Shown: positions 34,775 to 46,400 of the stretch, in pieces
Numbering within the stretch: the first letter of the stretch is position 1
Layout: the number at the start of each line of letters is the position of its first letter
Assembly (NCBI RefSeq): GCF_902459465.1
Contig: NC_047072.1
Location: forward strand, 14,158,184 to 14,222,183
Source: Asterias rubens
Taxonomy: Eukaryota; Echinodermata; Asteroidea; Forcipulatida; Asteriidae
Length of the DNA stretch: 64,000 nucleotides
Direction of reading: 5' to 3'
Program-made: the position numbers and the translations under genes
The notes under the pieces: generated by a model
What the model saw: only the letters and a program-made list of their open reading frames with translations
Told to the model about the DNA's origin: nothing
The model's database searches: none

Positions 34775-34870
34775 GACCCAATTGCTCAACAGGGTAGACC
34801 GTGCGTTAGGAACCAACTGACCCCGGTTCAAACCCAGTGCGTGTACGCCGAACCTGAGGTCCGTGCTTAG
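34775..34870 (+). repeat. tRNA-derived SINE-like fragment
   Basis: Contains a box-B-like GGTTCAAACCC (34836-34846) and, about 45 bases upstream, a weaker box-A-like TTGCTCAACAGGG. Overall spacing is that of a tRNA, but the acceptor stem does not pair. It sits between the 100-bp minisatellite and the 141-bp tRNA-like array. Confidence 0.45.
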
Positions 34871-34949
34871 GAAACTAGAATAAGAAAAAGCTCCTTTTGC
34901 TAAAATTTAATATTTTTAATTTAATTTGTTTTTATAAAAAGGCCTGAGT

Positions 34950-35880
34950 TACACACAGGGGAATTGAACCCAGGACCATAGCGCCTGGAGTCACTGAGTC
35001 CTTCCACTGGACCACAAACTCCTCTTAAGAAACTTGCATCTGACGTTAATTAAAACCCTTAGAATGGACACAGGCAATGAAAAATAAAAGGAACACAGTG
35101 GGAATTGAACCCAGGACCATAGCGCCTGGAGTCACTGAGTCCTTCCACTGGACCACAAACTCCTCTTAAGAAACTTGCATCTGACGTTAATTAAAACCCT
35201 TAGAATGGACACAGGCAATGAAAAATAAAAGGAACACAGTGGGAATTGAACCCAGGACCATAGCGACTGGAGTCACTGAGTCCTTCCACTGGACCACAAA
35301 ATCCTATCACGAAACTTGCATCTGACGTTAATTAAAACCCTTAGAATGGACACAGGCAATGAAAAATAAAAGGAACACAGTGGGAATTGAACCCAGGACC
35401 ATAGCGCCTGGAGTCACTGAGTCCTTCCACTGGACCACAAACTCCTCTTAAGAAACTTGCATCTGACGTTAATTAAAACCCTTAGAATGGACACAGGCAA
35501 TGAAAAATAAAAGGAACACAGTGGGAATTGAACCCAGGACCATAGCATCTGGAGTCACTGAGTCTTTCCACTGGACCACCAACTCCTCTTAAGAAACTGG
35601 TATCTGACGTTAATTAAAACCCTTAGAATGGACACAGGCAATGTAAAAAAAAAAGAACACCGTGGGGTTTGAACCAGGGACCCCAACATCTGGAGTCACT
35701 GAGTCTTCCACTGGACCACCAACTCTTTTTAAGAAACTGGTGTCCGACGTTATATTAAAACCCTTAGAATGGACACAGGCAATGTAAAAAAAAAAGTAAC
35801 ACACTGGGGTTTGAACCACAGACCCCAGCATCTGGAGTCACTGAGTCCTTCCACTGGACCACCAGCTCTTTTTAGAGTTT
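34950..35880 (-). repeat. tandem array of seven tRNA-like units, period about 141 bp
   Basis: Each unit, read on the minus strand, has box A TGGTCCAGTGG, a 4-bp D-stem-like GTCC/GGAC in the first five units, and a loop containing CTCCAG as in tRNA-Trp (CCA). A box B follows (GGTTCAATTCC in units 1-5, GGTTCAAACCC in 6-7). The tRNA-like body is about 73 bases. A T-run follows 10-20 bases later (TTTTATTTTT in units 2-5, ten T in units 6-7). Box B positions on the plus strand start near 34961, 35102, 35243, 35384, 35525, 35667 and 35809. The acceptor and anticodon stems pair poorly, so these are tRNA-like or SINE-derived rather than good tRNA genes. The linker ACGTTAATTAAAACCCTTAG is highly conserved among units. 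Confidence 0.85.
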
Positions 35881-36384
35881 TTTACAAATTCTTAAATATT
35901 TAAAGCAAATCCCACCAGTTTCAGGATTTGAAAATGATTGAAGTCTGATAACAAAAATCTAGCACAGACTTGCATTTTAAATAATGATAAAAATTGTATT
36001 GAGTAGTATGGTTTGTGTAAAAAGCTGCATTGTGTAAGACCTGCATTTATGTGACAAACTACTAGATTATTGAACGTGTTGACACCAATGGTATTTGCAG
36101 CTACTGTCCTGCAAGGCTCGTCATTTTGGGAGTCAAATAGCACCCCTGTACACGCCGTGTAACCCCCGCCCTGCCCAAAAGCCAGACTGTTGAACCTAAC
36201 TTTCATTGCCAGAAAGATACCCTGGTTTAGCGGATAATGTTAATGCGACTAGGCCAAGATGTAACTGTCGTGGCATCACCACATCTTCCACAATTATATC
36301 CACAGTTGTATGGAGATGATACAGTCACCAGATTACACGTGGTTTTTAGGGGTTTGGACAAAAAAATACATTTTAAGCTCCATT

Positions 36385-37053
36385 TTAAAGACACTGGACA
36401 CTATTGGTAATTGTCAAAGACTAGTCTTCACAGTTGATGTACCTCAACATATGCATAAAATAACAAACCTGTGAAAATTTCAGCTCACTCGATCGTCGAA
36501 GTTGCGAGATATTAATAAAAGAAAAAACACCCTTGTCACACCATGGTCACACGAAGTTGTGTGCTTTCAGATGCTTGATTTCGAGACCTCAAATTCTAAG
36601 TCTGAGGTCTCAAAAATCAAATTCGTGGAAAATTACTTCTTTCTCGAAAACTACTTCACTTCAGAGAGAGCTGTTTCTCACAATGTTTTATATTATAACA
36701 CCCCTAAAAAATATTCTGCCTTTTCATTGTAGAGCGCGTCACATGATATGTCTTAGTTTTAGTAGCCGTGTGATAGTGCATCGTTTGCCGTGTGATACTA
36801 GTCCGACGACTATCACACGGCCTGCAGTACCCAGACGTCTTTTTACCCACCTCAAACCCAACCAGTTGTGCATCTGTGTATCTGAAACGCGCGTACGAAC
36901 GTTACGTGTACAAAGATGATAAATAGTATTTGTATACTATCAATAATAATAATAACAATATTTAAAAAAACCTCTCCCCATTACTCGTTACCAAGAAAGG
37001 TTTTATGATAATACTTATTTTGAGTAATTACAAATAGTGTCCACTGCCTTTAA
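36385..37053 (+). mobile_element. MITE family A, copy 7, interrupted by an insertion
   Basis: Outer ends TTAAAGACACTGGACACTAT and AGTGTCCACTGCCTTTAA are intact. The family A body is continuous to about 36,697 and resumes at CTCTCCCCATTACTCGTTAC (about 36,971). The roughly 270-base insert contains an inverted pair GCCGTGTGATAGT / ACTATCACACGGC. Confidence 0.88.
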
Positions 37054-37069
37054 GGCATTGTTATATCAA

Positions 37070-37645
37070 AAATAATGAATATCTTGAACAATTTTAAAGA
37101 TAGAAAACTCAAACCAAGAATGTTCTGCTCCTCACACTCCTTTTCACCTCTCCATGAAATATCAGACGATTTGGAAAACCAAAATTTTTCGGCCAAATTT
37201 TGAAAAAACGTCAAGGGGTAAGTCTTGCCCTTTTTTCAGTCTCGAATTTGTTTTCTCTCCTTTTTTACCTCAAAATTAAATCAAAGAAAGTCCTTTATAT
37301 GTAGAGGGCAGTCGCCAAGCTATAGGTGCTTGGGACAAGGGGTTTTGACTGAAATTATGTTTTAAGCTCAATTTTAAGGCACGATTGTATCGAAAAATTA
37401 TAAATATTTTCCAGCTCCATTTTAAGACATTGATTTATAAAAGTTTCAACGAAAGACGACTCAAACCAAGAATTTTCTGCTCCTTACACTCCATTTCACC
37501 CCTCTATCAAATATTAGGCGATTTGGAAATCAAAATTTTCCGGCAAATTTTGAAAAAATTTCAAGGGGCAAGTTTTTTCAGCCTCAAAATTTGTTTCTCT
37601 CCGATTAACCTAAACATTAATTGAAAGAAAGTCATTGGTTTGTAG
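37070..37645 (+). repeat. direct duplication of about 250-bp segment
   Basis: Segments at about 37,075-37,310 and 37,385-37,645 share GACTCAAACCAAGAATTTTC, then CGATTTGGAAA, GCAAATTTTGAAAAA, TCAAGGGGcAAGT and finally AAAGAAAGTC..TTTGTAG. The spacing is about 320 bases and divergence is moderate. No coding potential is shared between the copies. Confidence 0.75.
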
Positions 37646-38166
37646 GCATCATTTTTGGCCCGTGTTACACGGAAATAATTAACATCTTGAAAAAGGTTTA
37701 AAATGAATTTGTGCAGGAACTTAGTCAGAAGGCGACCAGGCTTGTGAACTGAATCAAGGACCTTGGGGTCCCTTCTTCATAAACTTGAGTTTGAGTTTTA
37801 AATCGAACACAGAATGAAACAAATTGGACAGATAAAGGATTTTTTGGCCGGTATTACCAGGGATGAGATTTTTCAGTCTTTTGGCTGATTTCAGTCTTTT
37901 TATGTCGGCCTGGTGAAGAAAATCTGACAATACTTTTTTCCACGAAGATAGGAATCCTGCTCATTTGTCTACTTTTCTGGTGCTTTGGATTCTGTTTCCA
38001 AAAGCTCCTGGAATCTATAACCACAGGGGTTACCAAACAGTACCTTGGAATTTCTATCCAAGTTTCATACTTTTTCGTTAGTAATGACTCTCACCCCTGT
38101 GTTACTGATGGGTAGTTATGTCTGCGTAATTTTTCTAGCAAATCAGCAACTCTGCCTGCCCCCTTT

Positions 38167-38214
38167 GGTGTTTTCACATTATGTTCGGTGTTTTCACATT
38201 ATGTTCGGTGTTTA
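38167..38214 (+). repeat. 20-bp tandem repeat
   Basis: GGTGTTTTCACATTATGTTC is present twice in tandem, followed by a partial third unit. Confidence 0.85.
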
Positions 38215-40467
38215 GACTTTTTGGTTTGGGTTACAGCTATATTTTCAAATCAAAACAGGTTCTGTGCAAAGCCGGTTTTGTTTTTAAGGGGAGGGTGTCT
38301 TTTCCGATATTACAACTCTAAATTAAAAGAACCAAACAATGATTCCAAGACAATAAATCTTGTTTTATTATAATAAGAATGTTTGTTATCACAATCAATG
38401 TTGTGTGAATACACAGTTTGTTTCTTCTTAATACCCCAATACTTGACATATAAAATCTCTTTTGAACATACAATTACAATATATTACTTGATATCAATTA
38501 AATATCAGATGTTGCCTTTTTCCATTCAAGGTAATCTGATTTATTACAACTCTTTAAATACTACTTTTACAATATTAATTACTGTGAATACCATACTAGA
38601 TAGAGGAAACATAGATATAACAATTAGTAGAGGCAGGACTCCAGACAACTCTCGCACACAAAACACACATCCTCTTTCACGAATTTAGACAACAAACATT
38701 ACATTTACATGTTAATTTGTCTCACTATGTTTGACAAATTGTGACTGTGTCCATTTGAACTCTTCCACCAACTGAGAAGACATCTTGTGAAAAAATTTCC
38801 CAAGCCCAGTAAAATTATTGTTTAAATTTGTAGTCTGTGGTTTGGACCTGGTTTTAATTATGGAAGTGATCACTAGCAACTTGCCAATATTTATGGTTCC
38901 CATGTCTCTCTTTCCCAAAGTAAACAAATTTTGTTTGTAAAATAACACAGGTTGGTTAGTCTCTTGTCAAAACAAGTTTGAACATGTTTCGATGCATCAC
39001 TGTAGTTGTCACACAGTGTGTTAAAAATTACATTCTTTCAAACGTCTTGAACCAAGACTCAAAAGTAATCTGGGCAGAATTGCAGATTGGCTTTACTACA
39101 TAACCTGACTGTATCAGAAACAGCTTCTAACATCAAACTGGAATGGTCAAACTGTTTCCCTATGTGGTAAAGTTAACCAATCAAATGACAGGTTATGTAA
39201 GTGTATTTTTACAAGTTGTTCATCACTTCAAATCAATCATCCATTCATACACACCCATTCTGCCGTGTCATTCCAGCATCAATCACACATTAAAAGGCTA
39301 CAAACATTATTGGTAAAATATGACCAAGTGCATGCATAGTTAAACAAAAACATAAAAACATACAAAACAAAGACCATTGTTACATTCAGCCATTGGCAGA
39401 CCATTAGGCCCACAATGGATTATAGCAATGCGCAATAATAACAGTAGCCCCCTAACTGAAGTCTGCTTTAATTCCACCCTTTTTGTATAATGTATGCCCA
39501 ACCCATACTTCAGTAACCCTTAATCTTTCTCAAATCAAAAATCTAAACCATCCATGATTTTTCCCAGCAACATTAATGCAAAAATAACTTCTTTATCAGC
39601 AATAGTGATAAAAAAAATGCCCCACACAATTTTGCAAAACTTTGTTTCTCCTTAACGAGGCGGACAACTACCTCATGGGAAAAGTTCCCTACTTGAAAAA
39701 GGGGCTTTAGATATACCTCACACACTTCAAGCAGATATTACAATTTTCTGCTTTTAAGCAATAAACTGTTTTTAAAAAACCAGCACAAAAGCACAAAATA
39801 ATCGCAAACAGGTTTGGAAAAGAACAAAAACAAAAAAATTAAAAATAAGTTGCTTAGTTTGAAAATGCTGTCACACATAAATGTTTGAGAAATACATTTT
39901 CACAACATTACCTTTGGCACATTTTTCATCTCAAAATTTGACTAATTTGTTATTCTAAATAATGATGTTAAACATACATGTAGTCGCTGTTGAATTTCAG
40001 TTAATTTAATGGGCAAGGATTTATGATAAAACTTAAAATAAACTACTAAAAGAAGTTGTAAATTGGAGGTTTACTATGGATGATTTTAAATAATAAAAGG
40101 AGTAATATAACTCCACTCGAGAGAAAAAAGGAGTATACAAGTAAATGGAAGTTAAATTTACTTTAAGCGTGTTATAATACTTGGATGAAGCTACAATCAC
40201 AGTAAGCTCACAGTCAGTTCCTTAAAGCTCTTAAAGTAAACAAAAAAAAGCACACTGACTATAGAGCCTTATACAATGCATGTTGTTGACCTTTGGCAAA
40301 GTTTGACCTGGTAACAGCAGAATGACAACATACCATGAAAAGAACTGCTCATAATTTAAGTATTGCCTCTGTTACAGAACCCAGACATCTTTCCCGCCAT
40401 TAAGGAAGTCCCTGTTACCCCAAGGTTTCCCATTTGGGTACCTCAGGGAAAGTTGGGCTTCATACCA

Positions 40468-40648
40468 GGGGTGCGTTTTGGCGGTCGTTACCAGTAACTG
40501 TTTCGGTCATTGGACAGTGAATGATTAACCAATGGGCAACTGAACTGAAACAGTTATTGCCGCTTAGAAACCTTGTGTTTTAATACGCTTAAAAGCGCTA
40601 TATAAATGCATGTTATTATTATTGGTTAGGACCACCAAAACGCACTCC
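40468..40648 (+). mobile_element. MITE family L
   Basis: Terminal inverted repeats GGGGTGCGTTTTGGCGGTCG and GGACCACCAAAACGCACTCC. The interior has AACTGTTTCGGTC / GAACTGAAACAGTT and a short (ATT)n run. Non-coding. Confidence 0.75.
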
Positions 40649-40889
40649 AGTACAGGTATATACCAAAACAACAAAAACCTCTTTGGCAAATGTTTTCGCA
40701 TGTCAACTCTCCTGACGCTGTTTACATTCAACCAATACTAAAAACTTAATCACTACTTTACTATCAGGTCTTACAATCGACAGTATACAGCTAATCCGAC
40801 TTGGGAAGCACTCATTTTATCCTCAAAAGTTGTGTTGGTAATCTATTTGAACACACATCCCTTGCATTTGATGCCAAGTTTGGGATTAA

Positions 40890-41130
40890 AGGGGATTATA
40901 GGTGGCAGCAAACTTACCAGGTAAATTTCCACTAGCCCTTCACCATTGCATTAAAGAATGCACACAGAACCACTTAGTTGGCAAGGCCAATAGATGTGGA
41001 CTAGGTAGACACACAAAATGCATGCGTCAAGCCACCATCAGCCCCATAAACAAAGGCGCAGTGTTGCGTATAACAATGTATTTACCTGGTTAGTCTGCTG
41101 CCACCTACTGTCCCAAAAAGTCTCACACTG
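40890..41130 (+). mobile_element. diverged relative of foldback MITE family D
   Basis: Shares GGCAGCAAAC, CCAGGTAAATTTCCA at the left and ATTTACCTGGTTAGTCTGCT with CCAAAAAGTCTCAC at the right with family D. It is about 100 bases longer in the middle and more diverged than the copies at 22306 and 55157. Confidence 0.6.
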
Positions 41131-41312
41131 ATTCATTTCAAGCAATATGCTTTAACAGGATTGGACTTGAGCAGCAAAAAAAAAAAAATCTTCTGTATTT
41201 TATCAATGTGCAGAACATTTACTTTATAGTCCGTGACATTAACACCACAAACTTAAGACATTTAATGTTATATAACTTATTTATGAGTTTTAGAAGCGGA
41301 GTTGTTTTGCTC

Positions 41313-41701
41313 TTAAAGACACTGGACACTATTGGTATGTGTCAAAGACCAGTCTTCTCACATGGTGTATCTCAACATATGCATAAAATAACAAACCTGT
41401 GAAAATTTGAGCTCAATTGGTCGTCAAAGTTGCGAGATAATAATAAAAGAAAAAACGCCCTTGTCACACGAAGTTGTGTGCTTTCAGATGCTTGATTTCG
41501 AGACCTCAAGTTCTAAACCCGAGGTCTCAAAATCAAATTCGTGGACAATCACTTCTTTCTCAAAAACTACGTTACTTCAGAGGGAGCCGCCGTTTCTCAC
41601 AATGTTTTATACTATCAAACTCTCCCCATTACTCGTTACCAAGTAAGGTTCTATGCTAATAACTATTTTGAGTAATTACCAATAGTGTCCACTGCCTTTA
41701 A
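41313..41701 (+). mobile_element. MITE family A, copy 8
   Basis: Full-length, TTAAAGACACTGGACACTAT to AGTGTCCACTGCCTTTAA, close to copy 5. It lies in the possible 3' UTR of TULP4. Confidence 0.92.
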
Positions 41702-42982
41702 GCAATATACCTTTTTAAAAATTTCCTTATCAAAACAAAATTATCTACCCGGTTGGGAGAATCAAATGTTCAGACCACAACCTTACATTTGTTTTTGGCC
41801 TTAATATACTACTGTTCCTTTTGTTTTCATTTTTACCCTTTCACTTATATCAAATATTTGTTTGTATTAAACTATTTGATATAACGTCTTAAAAACACAA
41901 AAGGAGTTGCAAAGGGTACAGTCTTTCAATGACAACAAACTTGTTCTCATTATATGAGTTACAGTGATATATTTAGCTTGTTGCTACAGTTGTGTGCAGT
42001 GCATTTTACATCTCAACAGTTTCTTTTAAAGAAAGAAACAGATAATAAATAAAAAATTTGCAACTTTGCCCTTTTGAGATAAAGTTGAGTTGTTTTTTAA
42101 GATTCACTATTGGCTTGTAATATATACTTTTAAGTTTGGATTCTTTTTGCTAATGCATTCATATTTTTTCGAAAATCAAGACAAAAAATATATAAACTAA
42201 TGATGTAGTGTTGGCGTCGAGAAAATTAAGTAAACACAATTTTTATTTTTATTTTTTTAAATTAATCAAAAATGTACACCCAGTATCGTTTTTATATATA
42301 TTTTAGAGTTTGACTTAAAATATCATACACTATTGCATTTGTGTTTTCTGAGATGCTCAATTGTATGCAGCGATAGCAGCCATGATGCAGCGAATGGTCT
42401 TTTTAAATAAAAACAAAGTTTTCAAATTTAGGCAGAACGTATTTTGGTCAAGGTACGAACCATAAATGGTGGCAGTAAGCACTTGATTGCAGCAGACGTT
42501 CTACTGACATCAATGACAAATCATTCCCTTCCTTCCCCATCCCATCCTCTTACAAAGTAAATAGTCCAACATGAAAACAAGGAGCTTTTTGCAGCAACAA
42601 ACTTCCTCATTATCTATCAGTAAATTGTACATGACAACTGCTGTAGTTTACCCCCTCCCCCCCAAAACAGAGATTATTCAAAACGTAGATCTGAAATTGT
42701 CTTTACAATGCATTATCATATCAACCTTTAGTGGTGCGTAGTAAACAAAAAAACATTTTGAATTACAAATATGCCAAATGTGCATATTTCTACTTCCCCT
42801 TCCATGATTTCCCCCCATTGTTAAACTAAATATTCAAAGTTCTCAGGTCCATAGTGTATGACACTTTAGCTTCAATGTCGGGTGGCAAATGTAAAAAGTC
42901 AGTGCACAGAATAATTCAGTGAAAACTTTACAAGCTGGTGTTTTTTCCTTAAGCTACACTTTGTTTGATTAAACTGATGTGG

Positions 42983-43256
42983 TTAAAAGGGAAGGTACAA
43001 CATTGGTAATTAATGCTTGCATCTTGAGTTGATTTTAAACAAAGTTTCCACCTATGCTTTTTTCTACATCAAATTTCTAGTATAGCTTGTCGTTTTGGCA
43101 ATCATTGATGGTCTTTTTCTCACCATGGTTAGCAAACATTGATGGTCTTTTTCTCACCATGGTTAGCAAACATTGTTATGGGCATGTTCTATGATTATTA
43201 TCTAGCAAGTTAAGAGGCTGAAATAAAAATATAGCAATTTTGTAACGTCCCTTTAT
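42983..43256 (+). mobile_element. possible MITE with AAAGGGA ends
   Basis: Starts TTAAAAGGGAAGGTAC and ends TTGTAACGTCCCTTTA, an imperfect inverted pair of about 15 bases. It contains a 34-base direct repeat at 43103-43174. The assignment is weak. Confidence 0.35.
43103..43174 (+). repeat. 34-bp direct repeat
   Basis: Two adjacent copies of a unit containing GATGGTCTTTTTCTCACCAT, each followed by GGTTAGCAAACATT. Confidence 0.9.
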
Positions 43257-43431
43257 AAGTTGAAAACCGGTCGACTCTCTGCTTAGTCGCAAATAAGCAA
43301 AATAGAACCACCCGCTTTTACAACAAGCCTACTTTAAAGTGAGTGAAGAAGAGTATGCACTCATTTCTACATTAATGACTGGTTGCCGTAGAAATCATTT
43401 CCCGTTGGCGACTTCATCAAGTGTTTCATAT

Positions 43432-46400
43432 TCACTTCAGGCGTTGCGTAACGTTTGCCAGTGCAACTGCAAAAGCTTGAAGGGCCGCAAACGGATACTG
43501 GAAGTCCAATGTATAAGCGTGGCCATCGATTCTACCAAACTGCATCACCTGAAGCAGGCAGGAAAAACAATGAACTAATTTAATATGTAAAACGGTCACC
43601 TGATGAACTTTGTGTTATTTGATTTGTCCAGTGCAGGGATGTCAGGAGAATCAATTGGATAAGTAAGTCAATTGGACTGGTTGTATATAAATGGTTGAAC
43701 TGAACAAAGAACTTACTGAATAGTAGAACAGAACCTCAGACCTCAATGCAATACAAGTGTCTTGATTTTACCAAATCATATAATACGCATCTTGCAGTCT
43801 GAAGTATACCCTCCCGTAAAAAAAAGAGAAGCTTACCTGTTTGCCATTTAACTCCACTTGGAAGTTCTTAGCTGATTCTTGGGTCACCCTCCCACCAAAG
43901 TCCAATTGGTACACTTGGGTACCCTCATTCCAGAGGGGTGCTTTGTTGTGCATAACAAACACCCTTGATTTACAGTCTGCGTACTGCCTCATCAGCTTAG
44001 CCTTACGGGATTTGGAACTGCTAGCTGGTGTCTCATCACTGCTGTTATCGGCACCTTCACTCTCTGAGCTGTCGACTTGAATTTTCAGGTTCCCTCTGGA
44101 TGGACTTCCCCCGCCACAGAGGGATGTACGTCTCTCCTTCATCTTCTTTGTAGTCTTTTCTTGCTCGGGGACAATCTCACTGTCTTGATTCTGTGTGGTT
44201 TGCCTGCCACCACTGGACGACGTCCCAGCACAGCTTTCACTCCTGCTGCGAGTCTTAGACTTAGGACGTTTGCGTTTTTCCTGGGGTGACTTCCCCACCC
44301 CTGATGGACTACTATCTCCCCCGCTACCGTTCTGTAAATTGTTTCTGTTGTCTGTTTGCATTGTAATCTTTGGAGTGGAGCTAGACCTTGGTCGATTGCA
44401 CTTCGACGCCGGACTCAGATTCCGTTGTGATTGCACTGATAAATCTCTCTCGGTTCCACGTCGTAAGCTGTCAAGCTTCTTGTGCGACGGCGACCCACTA
44501 CTGCAGCCCTCATGCACTTCCATCAACAGAGATTTGTGGTCCATTGTTTGGTTGGTCACACCATCAGCCTGGTGGTGCTGTGAGACACTGCTTGGAATCA
44601 ACTGGCTTGCACTATCTGCCCAGCGTGGCATGTCAGACTGCAGTTCTTCAAAATCACATGGGTCGCTTGAAAGCAGGGTTCCATCCACAATTTCAGTGGT
44701 TCCATTTATAATATGGGCATTTTCTACGACGTCTAGTGATCCTGTTCTCCCTGCCACTGTTGTGGATGCTTCCAATGAGTTTTTAAGTATATTTGTAGTC
44801 CGCCGTTTTGGTACTGCCCCTTGCCTAATGAACTGTTCTCGATCAGGTTGGACCTTAGACGCAGGGGGGATATTCTCATTGGTTACTTCACGTTGCCTGG
44901 GAACTTCCATTGCAGGTGGAGGGGGTTCCTGGTCAGCAACATCAAGATCACTACTTGAGAAGCTACGATTGGTCGATTTCATTGGAGCAATTGGGGCGGG
45001 GCCACCAGCTCTGTTCAAGGGGGGTTGTGGAGGTGGCTCTGAAAAGACACAAACATCAAAATTAGCAAGTGAACATTTCTTGGGGGTATTTGTACCTGTA
45101 ACACTGCTCCTAACTGATGCCATTATTTTTCCTAATGGGAAATACAATTGGAATGAAAAGATTTCATAAACCGTGGTTGACCTCTTACCTCCAGGGTCAT
45201 CCTCATCCTCACTGAATACATTGGGATCAAAGTCTGCATCATCATCCCTCCGTGGCTTGGCATCAGGGCGAAGCTCCACAAGAGCGATGGTCATCTGCCG
45301 GGGCTGTAGATGAAGGAGGCTCGTCCTGTAGTTGACCTGACCGAGGTTGGATGGCAGGAAGCGTGCCAGGCCATGAATCTTGAACTTTGTGCCCCATATA
45401 TTGGAGGTCACCTCCACAAGGCGATTTTGCTTTAAGGAAGTAAAATAAGAAAATGTATCCATGGAAAGCTTTAAGATATCATTCCCAAGAGGAGTGAATC
45501 CAGAGATGCCAACATTGAATTTTAAAAAAGAGTAGCATCTCCCAAATGTTAAGGGCGAGCGCAGCTTGGGCTCCCTAAACCGATCTTTCTATTACTCTCT
45601 GCAATGCTAATTAGCTCATTTTCAGGCATTGTTGTGAAATAACAATTACCTGTATGCATCAACAGAACAGCTACAAATGTTTTTAGTGGCCAGTGAAAAA
45701 AAAATTGAAAAAAAAACCTGATTTCCCTCATCTTCTGACTATGTTTCAAAAATAAATGCAACATAAAAAATGGTGGCCTTACCTAAATGTAACATAAAAA
45801 AGGGTGGCCTTACTTAAATGTTTTTGTTTTAATGATCAGAAACGCAACAACAAGCTATTGGGAGAGAGAGAGGAAAAAAAAAAAAAAAAAACGTGTCCGA
45901 ATTTTGGGCAAAAAATACGTGTCCGTATTTTGGGCATTGTCTGGACATCGGCGCTACAATTACTGGTAAGAAAACATGGAAACTGTCTAGCTTAGACCTC
46001 ACAGGCTACTCAGTTGAAGGTATTTTTGTTCAGAAGGTCTTCTTTTTTTGTCGCCATTATTTCGTATTTTTTTGCCAAGCTTCGATAAAGTACATGTACA
46101 GCCAGCGTGGGCACAATAATAGTGGATACATGAGGAATGAGGTTACTGTGACGACACACGTTAGCTCACACACAACCTCATTCCCCACGCACGTGTGCAC
46201 TATTCCCCATCGTGTAATACAGATCAATGGGTACGATCTTGCAGAAATGCACTAGCGTAAAAAATGCACACTCAGCCGGCCAGCCAGCGGGGGAGGGCAC
46301 GCAACAATCATTACGTCGAGACACGTACATTGTTCCAGTGAATTCGCCGCTATTATTCAACACTGCGTTCTAAAATTAAAAGTGTTTTTTTCTTTTCTGT

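Larger units (their letters stand above)
38350..43431 (-). other. TULP4: TULP4 3'-flanking region, possible long 3' UTR
   Basis: There is no coding frame for about 5 kb beyond the TULP4 stop. Minus-strand AATAAA hexamers occur at 42242-42247 and 38364-38369, among others. Vertebrate TULP4 has a very long 3' UTR, so a long one here is plausible but unproven. MITEs at 40468-40648, 40890-41130, 41313-41701 and 42983-43256 lie in it. Confidence 0.35.

Noticed and set aside
35610-35831. 73-codon minus-strand frame with internal repetition
   Set aside because: It is a translation of the 141-bp tandem array; the repeated peptide reflects the DNA repeat and not a protein.
34950-35880. CRISPR-like array
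   Set aside because: Units are about 141 bp and similar throughout, without short repeats separated by unique spacers. The genome is eukaryotic and the units are tRNA-like.
44195-45169. 324-codon open frame on the plus strand
   Set aside because: It lies antisense to the large TULP4 exon, whose minus-strand frame has strong family matches and correct splice phases. The plus-strand product is Ser/Leu/Cys-rich and unlike any known family.
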